Below, piece after piece: positions 1-6,849 of a stretch of DNA of 44,224 nt. The stretch lies in the NCBI GenBank assembly GCA_002501085.1, contig DLRL01000031.1, forward strand, positions 1,872 to 46,095. The letters run 5' to 3'. Made by a program: the position numbers and the translations under genes. The DNA comes from Gemmatimonadales bacterium UBA7889. GTDB taxonomy: Bacteria; Gemmatimonadota; Gemmatimonadetes; Longimicrobiales; Gaopeijiaceae. The notes beneath the pieces were generated by a model, which was not told the origin of the DNA, made no database searches, and saw only the letters and a program-made list of their open reading frames with translations. Each line of letters opens with the position of its first letter. Position 1 is the stretch's first letter.

Positions 1-159
1 AGAATTATCCACTACCTCATAAACGAGGTGATGAAGACCTCTTGAAGAGGTTGTCCCGATATACATCCCCGGGCGTTTTCTGACAGCCTCAAGACCCTTG
101 AGCACCTGGATCTGACCAGCGGTGTATTCTTCCTTCTTCTGCTTCTTCTTGTCTGCCAT
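1..159 (-). CDS. gyrB: DNA gyrase subunit B, N-terminal fragment (cut by window edge)
   Basis: This is the first 53 codons of the ATPase subunit of DNA gyrase, which introduces negative supercoils together with GyrA. Translation from the ATG at 159 gives a lysine-rich start, then QIQVLKGLEAVRKRPGMYIG and a stretch ending HHLVYEVVDNS. These are the N-terminal arm and the first ATP-binding helix, with the catalytic Glu and the Asn-containing EVVDNS motif of GyrB/ParE/HSP90-type ATPases. The match to GyrB is clear; ParE has a similar start but usually lacks this exact arm, and the recF neighbourhood favours GyrB. It lies 37 bases downstream of dciA on the same strand, so it is probably transcribed with recF and dciA. 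The rest of the gene is outside the window. Confidence 0.93.
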   Translation of the reverse strand, partial: MADKKKQKKEEYTAGQIQVLKGLEAVRKRPGMYIGTTSSRGLHHLVYEVVDNS

Positions 160-196
160 GTCCGCTCCGTGAGTATTGATCGCGGTCAGTAAGCCT

Positions 197-505
197 CTAT
201 GTACTTTCCCCAAGAACAAAAATGATCTGCTTTAGGGGCACTTCTTCTAGGTGTTGATTTACTTCGGTTAAAAAATCAGCCTTCATCATGTTGAGCTCCA
301 TCAGCCAGGCACTCGTACACACTTCAACAAAAAGTGTCCGCTCCGACACACTCCTAGCCTGCGTGACTGCGGCAACATGTTCGCCAACTATCTCCGGCCA
401 AAGTTTTAGTACGGTCATGCGCTTGATCTGGTCTTTGACTCCATGCTGTTCAAGCACACTTGAAACTAGTGAGCCGACCTGGACTGGTCCCCGACTGTGG
501 TTCAT
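197..505 (-). CDS. dciA: DciA/DUF721 family protein (DnaB helicase loader-associated)
   Basis: DciA-type DUF721 proteins associate with the replicative helicase DnaB and help load it in bacteria that lack DnaC or DnaI. The 102-residue protein has the family pattern: a short N-terminal lead, a WPEIVGEHVAAVT segment, then a LFVEVCTSAWLMEL strand-helix unit and a hydrophobic C-terminal strand (QIIFVL). The ATG at 505 overlaps the recF stop codon by four bases (ATGA), the usual sign of translational coupling, so I prefer it to the GTG at 535 that would add ten residues. Its place between recF and gyrB is a common arrangement near bacterial origins. The family assignment is confident; the loader role is known for relatives and inferred here. 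Confidence 0.85.
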   Translation of the reverse strand: MNHSRGPVQVGSLVSSVLEQHGVKDQIKRMTVLKLWPEIVGEHVAAVTQARSVSERTLFVEVCTSAWLMELNMMKADFLTEVNQHLEEVPLKQIIFVLGEST

Positions 506-1626
506 GTGGTTACGACCCCAGCTTTTATATGCCACCGAGGCAAAGAATTCCTGTGGATTCGCACGTGTTCTTCTCTCGGGGCAGTGAGCACCACTTGTCC
601 AGTTTCCTCAGTCTCCATCAACTCAAGCACTCGCTCGCTTCGGCCACTGTCGAACTCGGCAAAAACATCATCTAACAAAACAAGCGGCTGCTTGCACCTC
701 GACTCACGGATGCTTTTTGCTTCTACAAGCCGCAAGGCAAGTGCAGCAGTTCGACGCTGTCCACCTGACCCGTATTGTCGTAAATCGAGCAGAGACCCTC
801 CGTTATCCAACCGTAGCTGGATGTCATCCCTGTGGGGGCCCACAACCGTTGCGCCAACTCTCCTCTCACGTTCCGCTGTGACAGACAAGGCGTCCCTAAA
901 TGCCTCGGCAATCCCTTGTTCTGAAGCCACCCCAGTCAGTGATAGGCTGGGTGCATATGTGATGCGTGCCGCGACTCCGCCTGAAACTCTAGCGTAGTAA
1001 TCGCTAAACGCCTCGCAATGGAGCGTGAGCCATTCTCTCCGAGCCTGAATCACGCTGGCACCTAACTTAACGAGCCCACTATCCCAAGCCATGACTACGG
1101 ATGGTGGTTGGCCAGATTTCAAGGACACGTTCCTTTGGTGAAGTGTCTTCTTGTAATCTTGAATCGCGGCCAAGTACCCTGGCTGACTTAAGGAGAGGAT
1201 GACGTCGAGAAAGCGACGGCGTTCCTTTGGCCCACCGCTCACTAACTGGGTATCACGGGGAGAGAACACAACGGCAGCAAGCCGACCCAGCGCGTCTCCT
1301 AATCGCTCCGGCTCGTCACCATTAACCGAAACTTTCTTACGCTTGCCATTCCGCTCAAAGGCAGCTGTTACAACCTCGGTCCCGCATTCTTCATCCGTCG
1401 CCTGCATAGTCCCAGTCACCCGAAATAGTTCGCTATCAAAACCGATAAGCTGTTCATCGCGAGCACCACGAAACGACCTAAACGTCTCTAAATAGTAGAT
1501 TGCTTCAAGGAAATTTGACTTCCCCTGGGCATTGTCACCGATTAACGCGACGCCCTCAGGCGGAAACTCCAAGTCCTGACTTCCGAGGTTACGGAAGTGG
1601 TGGAGTGTAAGCCCGCTCAGACGCAC
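502..1626 (-). CDS. recF: DNA replication and repair protein RecF
   Basis: RecF is an SMC-like ATPase that acts with RecO and RecR to load RecA at single-stranded gaps. The 374-residue protein is of normal length. It begins MRLSGLTLHHFRNL, has a Walker A motif GDNAQGKS at residues 30-37, an ABC-type signature region GSGGQRRTAALALRLVEA at about 285-300, and a Walker B strand PLVLLDDVFAEFD near residue 315. The gene heads the recF-dciA-gyrB group on the minus strand and overlaps dciA by four bases. dnaA and dnaN, which often precede recF, are absent; the next gene upstream is the divergent ssb. A weak promoter candidate on the minus strand (TATATG at about 1660, preceded by TTGGTT) is not convincing. 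Confidence 0.96.
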   Translation of the reverse strand: MRLSGLTLHHFRNLGSQDLEFPPEGVALIGDNAQGKSNFLEAIYYLETFRSFRGARDEQLIGFDSELFRVTGTMQATDEECGTEVVTAAFERNGKRKKVSVNGDEPERLGDALGRLAAVVFSPRDTQLVSGGPKERRRFLDVILSLSQPGYLAAIQDYKKTLHQRNVSLKSGQPPSVVMAWDSGLVKLGASVIQARREWLTLHCEAFSDYYARVSGGVAARITYAPSLSLTGVASEQGIAEAFRDALSVTAERERRVGATVVGPHRDDIQLRLDNGGSLLDLRQYGSGGQRRTAALALRLVEAKSIRESRCKQPLVLLDDVFAEFDSGRSERVLELMETEETGQVVLTAPREEHVRIHRNSLPRWHIKAGVVTT

Positions 1627-1901
1627 GAACGAGCGACTGGAGGGATCCCGTGGCGCATATAAAAAATTAACGGTTTCGCCTAACCAAAACTACCCCGAAC
1701 GCGGCTATTTAAGGCGCTCGTAATAGGACGTTTTCTTCGGTGCAATCATATACCCGGCTGGCAAACTCGCCAGCGATGGAAAAAGAGGCTCAAAGTCCTT
1801 ATTATTTTAGCCCTCATTAGCGGAGTATCGGGGAACGCCCTCCTCCGTTTCAGTCTATTTCTTTAGTCTTGATCGGGTGTCAATCCGACCAAGGAGTGTT
1901 C
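1627..1901. other. Divergent intergenic region between recF and ssb
   Basis: These 275 bases must carry the start signals for both recF and ssb. I see no gene. There is a perfect 6-bp inverted repeat GCTGGC/GCCAGC at 1757-1762 and 1769-1774 with a six-base loop, not followed by a T-run on either strand, so it is not a terminator. Several AT-rich stretches (for example around 1655-1665 and 1800-1812) could hold -10 elements, but none pairs with a good -35. The ssb ribosome binding site AAGGAG is at 1891-1896. Confidence 0.6.
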
Positions 1902-2336
1902 ATGAGTCGATCGCTAAATAAGATCATGTTGATTGGAAATATCGGTAACAATCCTGAAATCAGGGCAACTGCCTCAGGTGCACGTGTCGCCAAGCTTTCC
2001 ATGGCCACAAATCGCACTTGGTCTGATCGGAGTGGAGAGCAGAAAGAGAAAACTGAGTGGCATCGGTTGACTTTCTTCGGTCGTGTCGTGGATGTAGTTG
2101 AACAATATGTTAAGAAAGGGGACCGACTCTTTGTTGAGGGACGAATCGAGTACTCTCAAACCCAGGACGACCAGGGTGCCACTCGCTACTGGACTGACAT
2201 CGTAGTTAATGAAATGGTCATGCTGGGATCGACAGGTGGTGGCAACTACGGTGGTGGAGGTGGGCCAGAAGGCGAAGATGCCACTAGCAGCTCTGAGTCT
2301 GGAAGCACAGAACCGATAGATGATCTTCCATTCTAG
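1902..2336 (+). CDS. ssb: Single-stranded DNA-binding protein
   Basis: SSB coats single-stranded DNA during replication, repair and recombination and recruits partner proteins by its acidic tail. The 144-residue protein has the OB-fold landmarks LNKIMLIGNIGNNPEIR, an EKTEWHRLTFFGR strand and KKGDRLFVEGRIEY, then a glycine-rich and serine-rich linker, and ends in DDLPF, the classical SSB interaction peptide. The ATG at 1902 follows AAGGAG at 1891-1896 with normal spacing, so it is preferred over an upstream in-frame TTG at 1869. It is transcribed divergently from recF. The usual partner genes rpsF and rpsR are not next to it. Confidence 0.97.
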   Translation: MSRSLNKIMLIGNIGNNPEIRATASGARVAKLSMATNRTWSDRSGEQKEKTEWHRLTFFGRVVDVVEQYVKKGDRLFVEGRIEYSQTQDDQGATRYWTDIVVNEMVMLGSTGGGNYGGGGGPEGEDATSSSESGSTEPIDDLPF

Positions 2337-2462
2337 GAGTAGATCTCTAGAGGTATGACAGAGCTAGATGTCTTCCTGAAACTAATCAGTGCCTAATCTC
2401 TGACAGTGATCCTCACTGAGTAAACTGTGCCAGACATCAGCCTAATGTTCCCCTCAGAGTGC

Positions 2463-2477
2463 GACGACTCAGTCGTC
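2463..2477. repeat. 15-bp palindrome at the end of the 2469-2828 gene
   Basis: GACGACT and AGTCGTC flank a single central base. In RNA this would form a five-pair stem with a five-base loop. It spans the stop codon of the minus-strand gene in the ssb convergent gap. No T-run follows on either strand, so calling it a terminator would be speculative. Confidence 0.35.
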
Positions 2478-2828
2478 TAAGCTCGTTTTTGTTTCGACCT
2501 CGGATTTCCATAGACCTATGAAGTACTCAGCATAGCTTTCTGGATGAGCCTGGTAATCTTCTAGCCAGACCTCAAACGGTGGGAGGGCCACCTTCTGGGA
2601 TAGCCAATCAGTTGCGCTCTGAACCATCTCCACATAGGAAAGCTCACCCTCTTCGCTTTCTTCACGATAAGCCCTCTGAGCTAAGAGGTAGATCTCATCT
2701 GGGGTCAGATAGAGAAGGAGATCTGCAACCTGGGCCGAGCAGTAATCGAGGTACTTAGCGCGCAGAACCTCAAGTGGCTCTTCTGAGCCTCTCTCGAGTG
2801 TGCCCAAGGCCACCCTCCCGTTGGACAT
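2469..2828 (-). CDS. Unrecognised 119-residue protein, shares a C-terminal domain with the gene at 4860-5540
   Basis: I do not recognise a named family. The protein is acidic, has no signal peptide or membrane segment and is probably cytoplasmic and helical. Residues 22-110 align without major gaps to the last 93 residues of the protein encoded at 4860-5540. Both have an LR..Y..Y...QV start, an LTPD or ITPD turn, and a terminal LP.F..W..D..AHPE.Y..Y motif (AHPESY at residues 94-99 here). The downstream partner thus looks like this domain fused to an extra N-terminal domain. It starts with ATG at 2828 and has no obvious Shine-Dalgarno sequence. A small ribbon-helix-helix-like gene lies 94 bases upstream on the same strand. 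Function unknown. Confidence 0.7.
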   Translation of the reverse strand: MSNGRVALGTLERGSEEPLEVLRAKYLDYCSAQVADLLLYLTPDEIYLLAQRAYREESEEGELSYVEMVQSATDWLSQKVALPPFEVWLEDYQAHPESYAEYFIGLWKSEVETKTSLDD

Positions 2829-2922
2829 GAAAAACTGCCAGACTGCTGCTTACGAAAGATTCCTAACCTACAAAGGGCTTTCTTCGCGAAAGGTACCGGC
2901 CCGTGGGCTCTTACGGAACTAC

Positions 2923-3120
2923 TTACAGTCTCTCTCGCAAGGGCTGGCTGTCCTCGGCGTGGTTTTGATCACGCAAGTGTTGGTAAATTGAACGTCGTGT
3001 CATTCCGTACAGGACCACTCGACTCAGGAACTCTGGATCGGTTTCCTGAGCTTCTTTGGCCTGCTCGGCAATTTCCCGCGGCAAGCGCACCTGCAACTGA
3101 ACGGAACACGTTTCCCACAT
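2923..3120 (-). CDS. Small ribbon-helix-helix-like protein (possible DNA-binding regulator)
   Basis: This is a 65-residue polypeptide with the start CSVQLQVRLPREIAEQAKEA: a short alternating strand followed by an amphipathic helix. A second helix (DPEFLSRVVLYGMTRRSIYQHLR) follows. That layout resembles ribbon-helix-helix repressors, but I see no diagnostic motif beyond the pattern. The ATG at 3120 is preceded by GAGG at seven bases, which supports real translation. Upstream on the minus strand there is a TATAAA-like -10 element (3160-3165) and a 7-bp inverted repeat (3176-3182/3192-3198), a plausible self-regulated promoter. It is on the same strand as the unknown 119-residue gene. The existence of the gene is moderately supported; the regulator role is inference. 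Confidence 0.5.
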   Translation of the reverse strand: MWETCSVQLQVRLPREIAEQAKEAQETDPEFLSRVVLYGMTRRSIYQHLRDQNHAEDSQPLRERL

Positions 3121-3159
3121 AGACGCACCTCACCCAAGGTGACAGTGTAAAACCACGGA

Positions 3160-3198
3160 TTTATACAGCACCGCGCATCGCGGACCGGACACGCGATG
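3160..3198 (-). promoter_or_regulatory. Possible promoter with an inverted-repeat operator
   Basis: On the minus strand TATAAA (complement of 3160-3165) sits 40 bases before the ATG at 3120. The inverted repeat CATCGCG (3176-3182) and CGCGATG (3192-3198) lies where the -35 region would be. No consensus -35 hexamer is visible, which fits either a regulated promoter or chance. Confidence 0.3.
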
Positions 3199-3710
3199 GC
3201 TACGGTAGGAGGGTGCCGACATCCTCAGCAACGCGACTCACGTTAAGGTTACTTGAAGAGACGCGCAACCCCTTTGTTACCTAAACTACACAAAAACTAC
3301 TAATTGGTAAGTCGTTGTTATACAACCACTTAGGAATTCCCTAATTTTTAGAAACCAAGTGTTCCTAAACACGATCGCAGCTTAACCTCTTATTCATTTC
3401 ATTCGTGGAAGTCTAAGTGGCTCACGGAGTTTGCTCACTGGGATCCAACGCACATCATGTGAACCGACGCACCAATTTTTTACAAAAAATGGACTTTTAC
3501 AAAGTTCAACAAAAGAATGCTTTCAGTTCCACATTTGGAGCGGTCATCGAGCGCTCATCCGTCATCTGCCAAGTGTGTCCTCTTTGAACATAACATCCCT
3601 AGAAAAGGCACGATTATTCAGTCACGAGTCGCCTAAACTGAATATTGGGCTCCAGGACCTCACACATGGCTCGAGCTTGACTGACAGAGTCTGGTCGTAT
3701 GTCTGACTCG
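3199..3710. other. Long non-coding, AT-rich stretch
   Basis: About 500 bases without a supported gene. Reading frames here lack family resemblance, ribosome binding sites or codon structure. The part from 3280 to 3400 is clearly more AT-rich than its surroundings and contains the short palindrome GTTGT-TAT-ACAAC at 3314-3326. I found no tRNA arms, no cluster of DnaA boxes and no insertion-sequence ends. It could hold a promoter or a small RNA, but nothing in it is convincing. Confidence 0.5.
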
Positions 3711-4601
3711 TTAATGCACAGTGAGTGCTGATGACAACCGGTAACCAATCTCCACTGACCGAGTTTGGGGGTCTCGTACGCGAAGTCCCGCCAGAGTTTC
3801 TCGCTGACCAAACGTATCCATCAGGTGGCCCACAGACTCAAAGCGGCCAGGCTCAAAGCGCGCCATGAGAGCAGCTAGGCCACGCCTCATGGCCCCGAGG
3901 CTTGCGCGGGTCTCCGTAAAGGTTGTTGGTAAGGCCAAGCGAACCTGGTATTCGATAGAGTCAGCCTCAGAAATTATCTCAAAACGGCGGACTTCAGCTG
4001 AATCGAAAGCATCCAGCAACGCATGTTCTAACGGAGCATCTGGCTCCGTGAAGGCTGTTTTAAAAGATAGTGCACACGCGTCATAATTCAGGTATGCGCG
4101 GGTGATCCGACCGGGTCCGAGAACAAATCTGATTGACGTTCCTTCATGCAGATCAAAATCACGACAAATATCACGATATCCGATCCGGAGCAGAGTCGGC
4201 CTTGTAAGCGGGCCAAAACCAACTCTTTCTAAAACCCTTAAACCAAGCTTATAGGCATAACTGCGAAGAGGTTCATCCTGTTTTGTCTTCGCAGCTTCTG
4301 TGATTAGTTCTGTAACGTACCCAAGGGTAGGTTCATACACCCAGTCCAGTACAACCAACTCAGTGCTAAGATCAAGCACCTTTATCCGACCACTACCAAG
4401 ATCGAGAACCTCAGCTGAGCCGGCCTGCTGTCCTTCTACAACTAACGCAAGCCCAATGTCTTCAATCCTACCACCTGGTGTATCCATTTCATGCAGTTCG
4501 CGGTATTGCACGACAGCTCTTGTGAGCGGTAGCTGACAGATTCCCGGGACATCCCCCATAGCCTCGGGCCGTGCCTGTTGTATGTGAGTTGTCAGATCCA
4601 T
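3711..4601 (-). CDS. Unrecognised 296-residue protein behind a structured leader
   Basis: I do not recognise a family. The protein begins MDLTTHIQQARPEAMGDVPG, has no signal peptide or membrane helix, and is a mix of predicted strands and helices. Its middle includes EVLDLGSGRIKVLDLSTELV and a long charged C-terminal half, ending in IGYRLSSALTVH. The ATG at 4601 is chosen because the reading frame upstream of it (to 4742) is occupied by inverted repeats and an intrinsic terminator, not by protein-like sequence. No Shine-Dalgarno sequence precedes it; a small hairpin (4604-4609/4613-4618) ends three bases before the start codon. An ATG at 4559 is an alternative. It is divergent from the gene at 4860. 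Function unknown; control by its leader is plausible. Confidence 0.65.
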   Translation of the reverse strand: MDLTTHIQQARPEAMGDVPGICQLPLTRAVVQYRELHEMDTPGGRIEDIGLALVVEGQQAGSAEVLDLGSGRIKVLDLSTELVVLDWVYEPTLGYVTELITEAAKTKQDEPLRSYAYKLGLRVLERVGFGPLTRPTLLRIGYRDICRDFDLHEGTSIRFVLGPGRITRAYLNYDACALSFKTAFTEPDAPLEHALLDAFDSAEVRRFEIISEADSIEYQVRLALPTTFTETRASLGAMRRGLAALMARFEPGRFESVGHLMDTFGQRETLAGLRVRDPQTRSVEIGYRLSSALTVH

Positions 4602-4621
4602 AGAACTACTCAGTAGTTTTA

Positions 4622-4812
4622 TCTGGAAAAGAAACCCGGCCTTGTAGGCCGGGTTAGATTCCCACCGCATCAAGAATGTAATCTCAGTAACAGCAAAACT
4701 CTTGCCGACACCTGGTCGTGGTATCGGCCCTAACGATAACAATCCTTTGATATCGTCCGCAAGAAATAGTTTAGCTTTCGTAACTCAGGACAGATAAATA
4801 TTTCTTGCTCTG
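4622..4812 (-). ncRNA. Candidate structured leader or small RNA ending in an intrinsic terminator
   Basis: Read on the minus strand, this stretch contains in order: a 10-bp stem GCAAGAAATA/TATTTCTTGC (arms at 4799-4808 and 4759-4768); a 6-bp stem ACGATA/TATCGT (about 4750-4755 and 4732-4737); a stem GCCGATACC/GGTGTCGGC with one mismatch (4704-4728); and a strong 9-bp terminator hairpin AACCCGGCC-TACAA-GGCCGGGTT (4633-4655) followed by TCTTTTCC. The terminator lies 32 bases before the start codon of the unknown 296-residue gene. This is the layout of a transcription attenuator or riboswitch, but an independent small RNA would look the same. I could not match it to 6S, SRP, tmRNA, RNase P or a known riboswitch core. 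Confidence 0.45.
4633..4655 (-). terminator. Intrinsic terminator or attenuator
   Basis: A perfect 9-bp stem (4633-4641 with 4647-4655) and five-base loop, followed on the minus strand by TCTTTTCC. It sits upstream of, and not after, the minus-strand gene at 3711-4601, so it would stop transcription before that gene unless antiterminated. The base GGCCG in the hairpin at 4704-4730 could pair with the CGGCC of the terminator's first arm, a possible but weak antiterminator. Confidence 0.65.
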
Positions 4813-4859
4813 ATACCTTGTCTCTAACATCTTCGGGCAGCCGACATGGACCGATCAAG

Positions 4860-5540
4860 ATGACACCCAGCGAACGTAGACGATCAGTCGCCTTCATCCA
4901 GAAGGAGGGTGAATCCTGGGCCTGTTTTCTCGTGACATTTGTTACTCCGGCAGGAGAGTGGCGTGGGTATTTCTCTTTCCGCCCCGGGTATAGCGAGCTC
5001 AGTGGGGACGAAATCCGGACAACTGACATCTTCATCGAATCTTCTGAAGCAGAAATCCATGAGAAAGCTAGAGGATTAGGGAAACCTCTGTTGGCGGGGC
5101 TGCTCGATTCAGTGCTGAACACACGAAGTCCCGATGGTCTTGTTGGACAGCAGCTTCGTGGGCAATTCCGGAGATTACTGAAGAAAAATTCTCAGGACAT
5201 CGCCGGAGATTGGGCTGCAGATGAGACTGTGCCTCCGAACGAGATAGAGCTAGATCGCCTACGATCTATGTATAGCTCATACAGGCTAGACCAGGTTTCA
5301 CACTTCATAAGCCTTATTACCCCAGACAATTTCGAGGGTACTGTCGATGAGATCTTGGCGGGAGAAAGTATTGATTTCTTATCAAGAGACCGCGTCCAAT
5401 TCGCCATGATGGTTGTGGACCATATCGAACGATTGTTGCCATTGCCAGACTTTCAAAACTGGGCCAGAGACTTCCTTGCCCATCCGGAGGCATACCGCCT
5501 ATATACACACACATTACACAGGGAAGGACGACTGCCCTAA
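4860..5540 (+). CDS. Unrecognised two-domain protein (226 aa)
   Basis: The N-terminal half (about residues 10-90) has alternating strands, including WACFLVTFVTPAGEWRGYFSF, then an acidic helix. The C-terminal 93 residues (from LRSMYSSY, about 134, to the end) are homologous to the stand-alone protein at 2469-2828, with the shared LP.F..W..D..AHPE.Y motif at about 194-212. No signal peptide, membrane segment or catalytic motif is evident. The ATG at 4860 is preferred to a TTG at 4818, which would extend the protein into the divergent promoter region with its inverted repeats; neither has a strong ribosome binding site. It is divergent from the unknown 296-residue gene and followed by rpsU. I cannot assign a function; a lineage-specific cytoplasmic protein is the safest description. 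Confidence 0.7.
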   Translation: MTPSERRRSVAFIQKEGESWACFLVTFVTPAGEWRGYFSFRPGYSELSGDEIRTTDIFIESSEAEIHEKARGLGKPLLAGLLDSVLNTRSPDGLVGQQLRGQFRRLLKKNSQDIAGDWAADETVPPNEIELDRLRSMYSSYRLDQVSHFISLITPDNFEGTVDEILAGESIDFLSRDRVQFAMMVVDHIERLLPLPDFQNWARDFLAHPEAYRLYTHTLHREGRLP

Positions 5541-5556
5541 ACTGAATATTCCTTAT

Positions 5557-5590
5557 GATCCCGTTGCCGTCTCAGGGATCCGATTATAGA
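5557..5590 (+). promoter_or_regulatory. Hairpin and weak promoter upstream of rpsU
   Basis: GATCCC (5557-5562) and GGGATC (5575-5580) form a 6-bp inverted repeat. TTGCCG (5564-5569) and TATAGA (5585-5590) could be -35 and -10 elements with a short 15-base spacer, giving transcription of rpsU about 35 bases upstream of its start. The evidence is weak. Confidence 0.25.
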
Positions 5591-5629
5591 CTTTTGGGCT
5601 CTGCTTTTCTGGTTTAACAGCAAAAGGGT

Positions 5630-5833
5630 GTGATCTCCTTGGAAGTAGTCGTACAGGATAATGAAAGCCTCGAGCGGGCACTTCGCCGCTTTAAGAGGAA
5701 GGTGCAAAGATCCGGACTCTATTCTGAGTTACGGAAACGACGGTATTATGAGAAGCCTAGCGCACAAAGGAAACGCAAACGGGAAGCAGCAATCCGTCGC
5801 GAACGACGCCGACAACGTCGTAATAAGCGCTAA
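5630..5833 (+). CDS. rpsU: 30S ribosomal protein S21
   Basis: S21 is a small basic protein of the 30S subunit platform that helps initiation near the anti-Shine-Dalgarno end of 16S rRNA. The 67-residue product has the family core: a strand VVVQDNESLERALRRFKRKV, then SGLYSELRKRRYYEKPS, and a tail made almost entirely of Arg and Lys. Length is typical. The GTG at 5630 follows AAAAGGG. It stands alone between the unknown gene at 4860 and the convergent 3-hydroxyacyl-CoA dehydrogenase; the frequent neighbours dnaG and rpoD are not present. Confidence 0.95.
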   Translation: MISLEVVVQDNESLERALRRFKRKVQRSGLYSELRKRRYYEKPSAQRKRKREAAIRRERRRQRRNKR

Positions 5834-5844
5834 CTCCTCTTTTT

Positions 5845-5871
5845 AACCCGCCCAGCAAAGCTGGCTGGGTT
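5845..5871. terminator. Hairpin between convergent rpsU and hbd, possible terminator
   Basis: AACCC-GC-CCAGC-AAA-GCTGG-CT-GGGTT folds into two 5-bp stems around a 2x2 internal loop (5845-5871). It lies 12 bases after the rpsU stop and covers the stop codon of the opposite gene. The T-run (5840-5844) precedes and does not follow the stem on the plus strand, and on the minus strand A residues follow, so it is not a canonical intrinsic terminator. Confidence 0.4.
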
Positions 5872-6748
5872 AGACGGGTAGCGCTATGGGTTTTTCGCCA
5901 GACCAGTCATAAAACCCCTTCCCACTTTTCCGGCCAAACCTTCCCATCGTCACAATTCGTTTTAGTAGCGGGGGCGGTGCATATCTCGGATCCCTGTACT
6001 CATCGAACATGATCTCACTGATCTGGTGCAGCGTATCTATCCCAACAAAGTCGCAGAGTGTGAATGGACCCATCGGATACCCAAGCCCAAGGGCCATGGC
6101 CGCGTCAATATCCTCAACAGTCGCCACTCCATGCTCGAGTTGCCGTATAGCATCCAGTAGATAAGGCACCAACAGAAGGTTTACGACGAAACCTGAATTA
6201 TCCTTCGCCGCAATCGGTACTTTGCCAAGGGCTTTTGAAAACTGCACCGCACGGTCTACGGTTTCCTGGCTCGTAGCGATTGTCCTAACAACTTCCACAA
6301 GCCTCATGACCGGTACAGGATTGAAGAAATGGAGGCCGACGAAACGGTCTGCTCTAGAGGTGGCCGCCGCAATATCAGTAACCGTTAGAGAACTTGTATT
6401 TGATGCGAAAATTGTGTGCTCAGGACAAAGGACGTCCAGCTCATCGAAGAGTTTTGCCTTGGCATCCAGATTCTCGATAATCGCCTCAATTACTATATCT
6501 GTACTTTCAAGCTCGGACACTTCGGCCGTGAAGTGGAGGTGATCCCAAGCGGCCTCCTGCTCTGTAAGCGTCATTTTCTCTTTTTCTACTGCCCGGTCCA
6601 TGGATTGTCTGATCCGGTTCTTGCCCCTTTCCAGTACCTCATCATCAACTTCCCGAACCATGACATCGAACCCGCTCTTGGCAGCCACTTCGGCGATTCC
6701 GCTTCCCATCAGACCGCATCCCACCACACCGACTCTTCTGATGTCCAA
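5870..6748 (-). CDS. 3-hydroxybutyryl-CoA dehydrogenase family protein
   Basis: The enzyme oxidises or reduces short 3-hydroxyacyl-CoA with NAD(P) in beta-oxidation or butanoate metabolism. The 292-residue protein has an N-terminal Rossmann motif VGCGLMGSG (GxGxxG at residues 10-15), a central GLHFFNPVPVMRLVEVV segment carrying the catalytic His, and FVVNLLLVPYLLDA with the conserved Asn. The C-terminal helical domain includes MGPFTLCDFVGIDTL and RFGRKSGKGFYDW, all typical of the single-domain Hbd/PaaH group. The start is TTG at 6748 with GGAGG six bases upstream. The thiolase gene lies 101 bases upstream on the same strand, so the pair can interconvert acetoacetyl-CoA and 3-hydroxybutyryl-CoA. 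I cannot decide between degradative and biosynthetic direction. Confidence 0.93.
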   Translation of the reverse strand: MDIRRVGVVGCGLMGSGIAEVAAKSGFDVMVREVDDEVLERGKNRIRQSMDRAVEKEKMTLTEQEAAWDHLHFTAEVSELESTDIVIEAIIENLDAKAKLFDELDVLCPEHTIFASNTSSLTVTDIAAATSRADRFVGLHFFNPVPVMRLVEVVRTIATSQETVDRAVQFSKALGKVPIAAKDNSGFVVNLLLVPYLLDAIRQLEHGVATVEDIDAAMALGLGYPMGPFTLCDFVGIDTLHQISEIMFDEYRDPRYAPPPLLKRIVTMGRFGRKSGKGFYDWSGEKPIALPV

Positions 6749-6849
6749 AACTTCCCTCCGTTCTCTTTAAAGATTCATTCTCAGGAGCATTACTAGCTCT
6801 CTGCACGACCCCCTCCAAAACCCCTCGATATTGAGCTAGAACTTATGAG

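Noticed and set aside
3431..3706. Open frame of 91 codons on the plus strand
   Set aside because: No ribosome binding site, no family resemblance and irregular composition; it lies in an AT-rich intergenic region.
3199..3710. AT-rich region not far from recF, gyrB and ssb as a replication origin
   Set aside because: No cluster of DnaA boxes was found; the single near-match TTATCCACT is inside gyrB coding sequence.
4602..4742. Upstream extension of the 296-residue protein by 47 codons
   Set aside because: The stretch is occupied by inverted repeats and an intrinsic terminator, and its translation does not look protein-like.
4656..4745. tRNA gene upstream of the terminator at 4633-4655
   Set aside because: No acceptor stem, anticodon arm or T-loop pattern could be assembled on either strand.
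3632..5550. Exact 15-bp direct repeat CCTAAACTGAATATT at 3632-3646 and 5536-5550, flanking two unknown genes
   Set aside because: One or two repeats of this length are expected by chance in a window of this size, and there are no transposon or integrase features, so it is not good evidence for attachment sites.
6785..6840. Inverted repeat CTAGCTC/GAGCTAG between the thiolase and dehydrogenase genes
   Set aside because: Only 7 bp with a loop of more than 30 bases and no T-run; it is likely chance.
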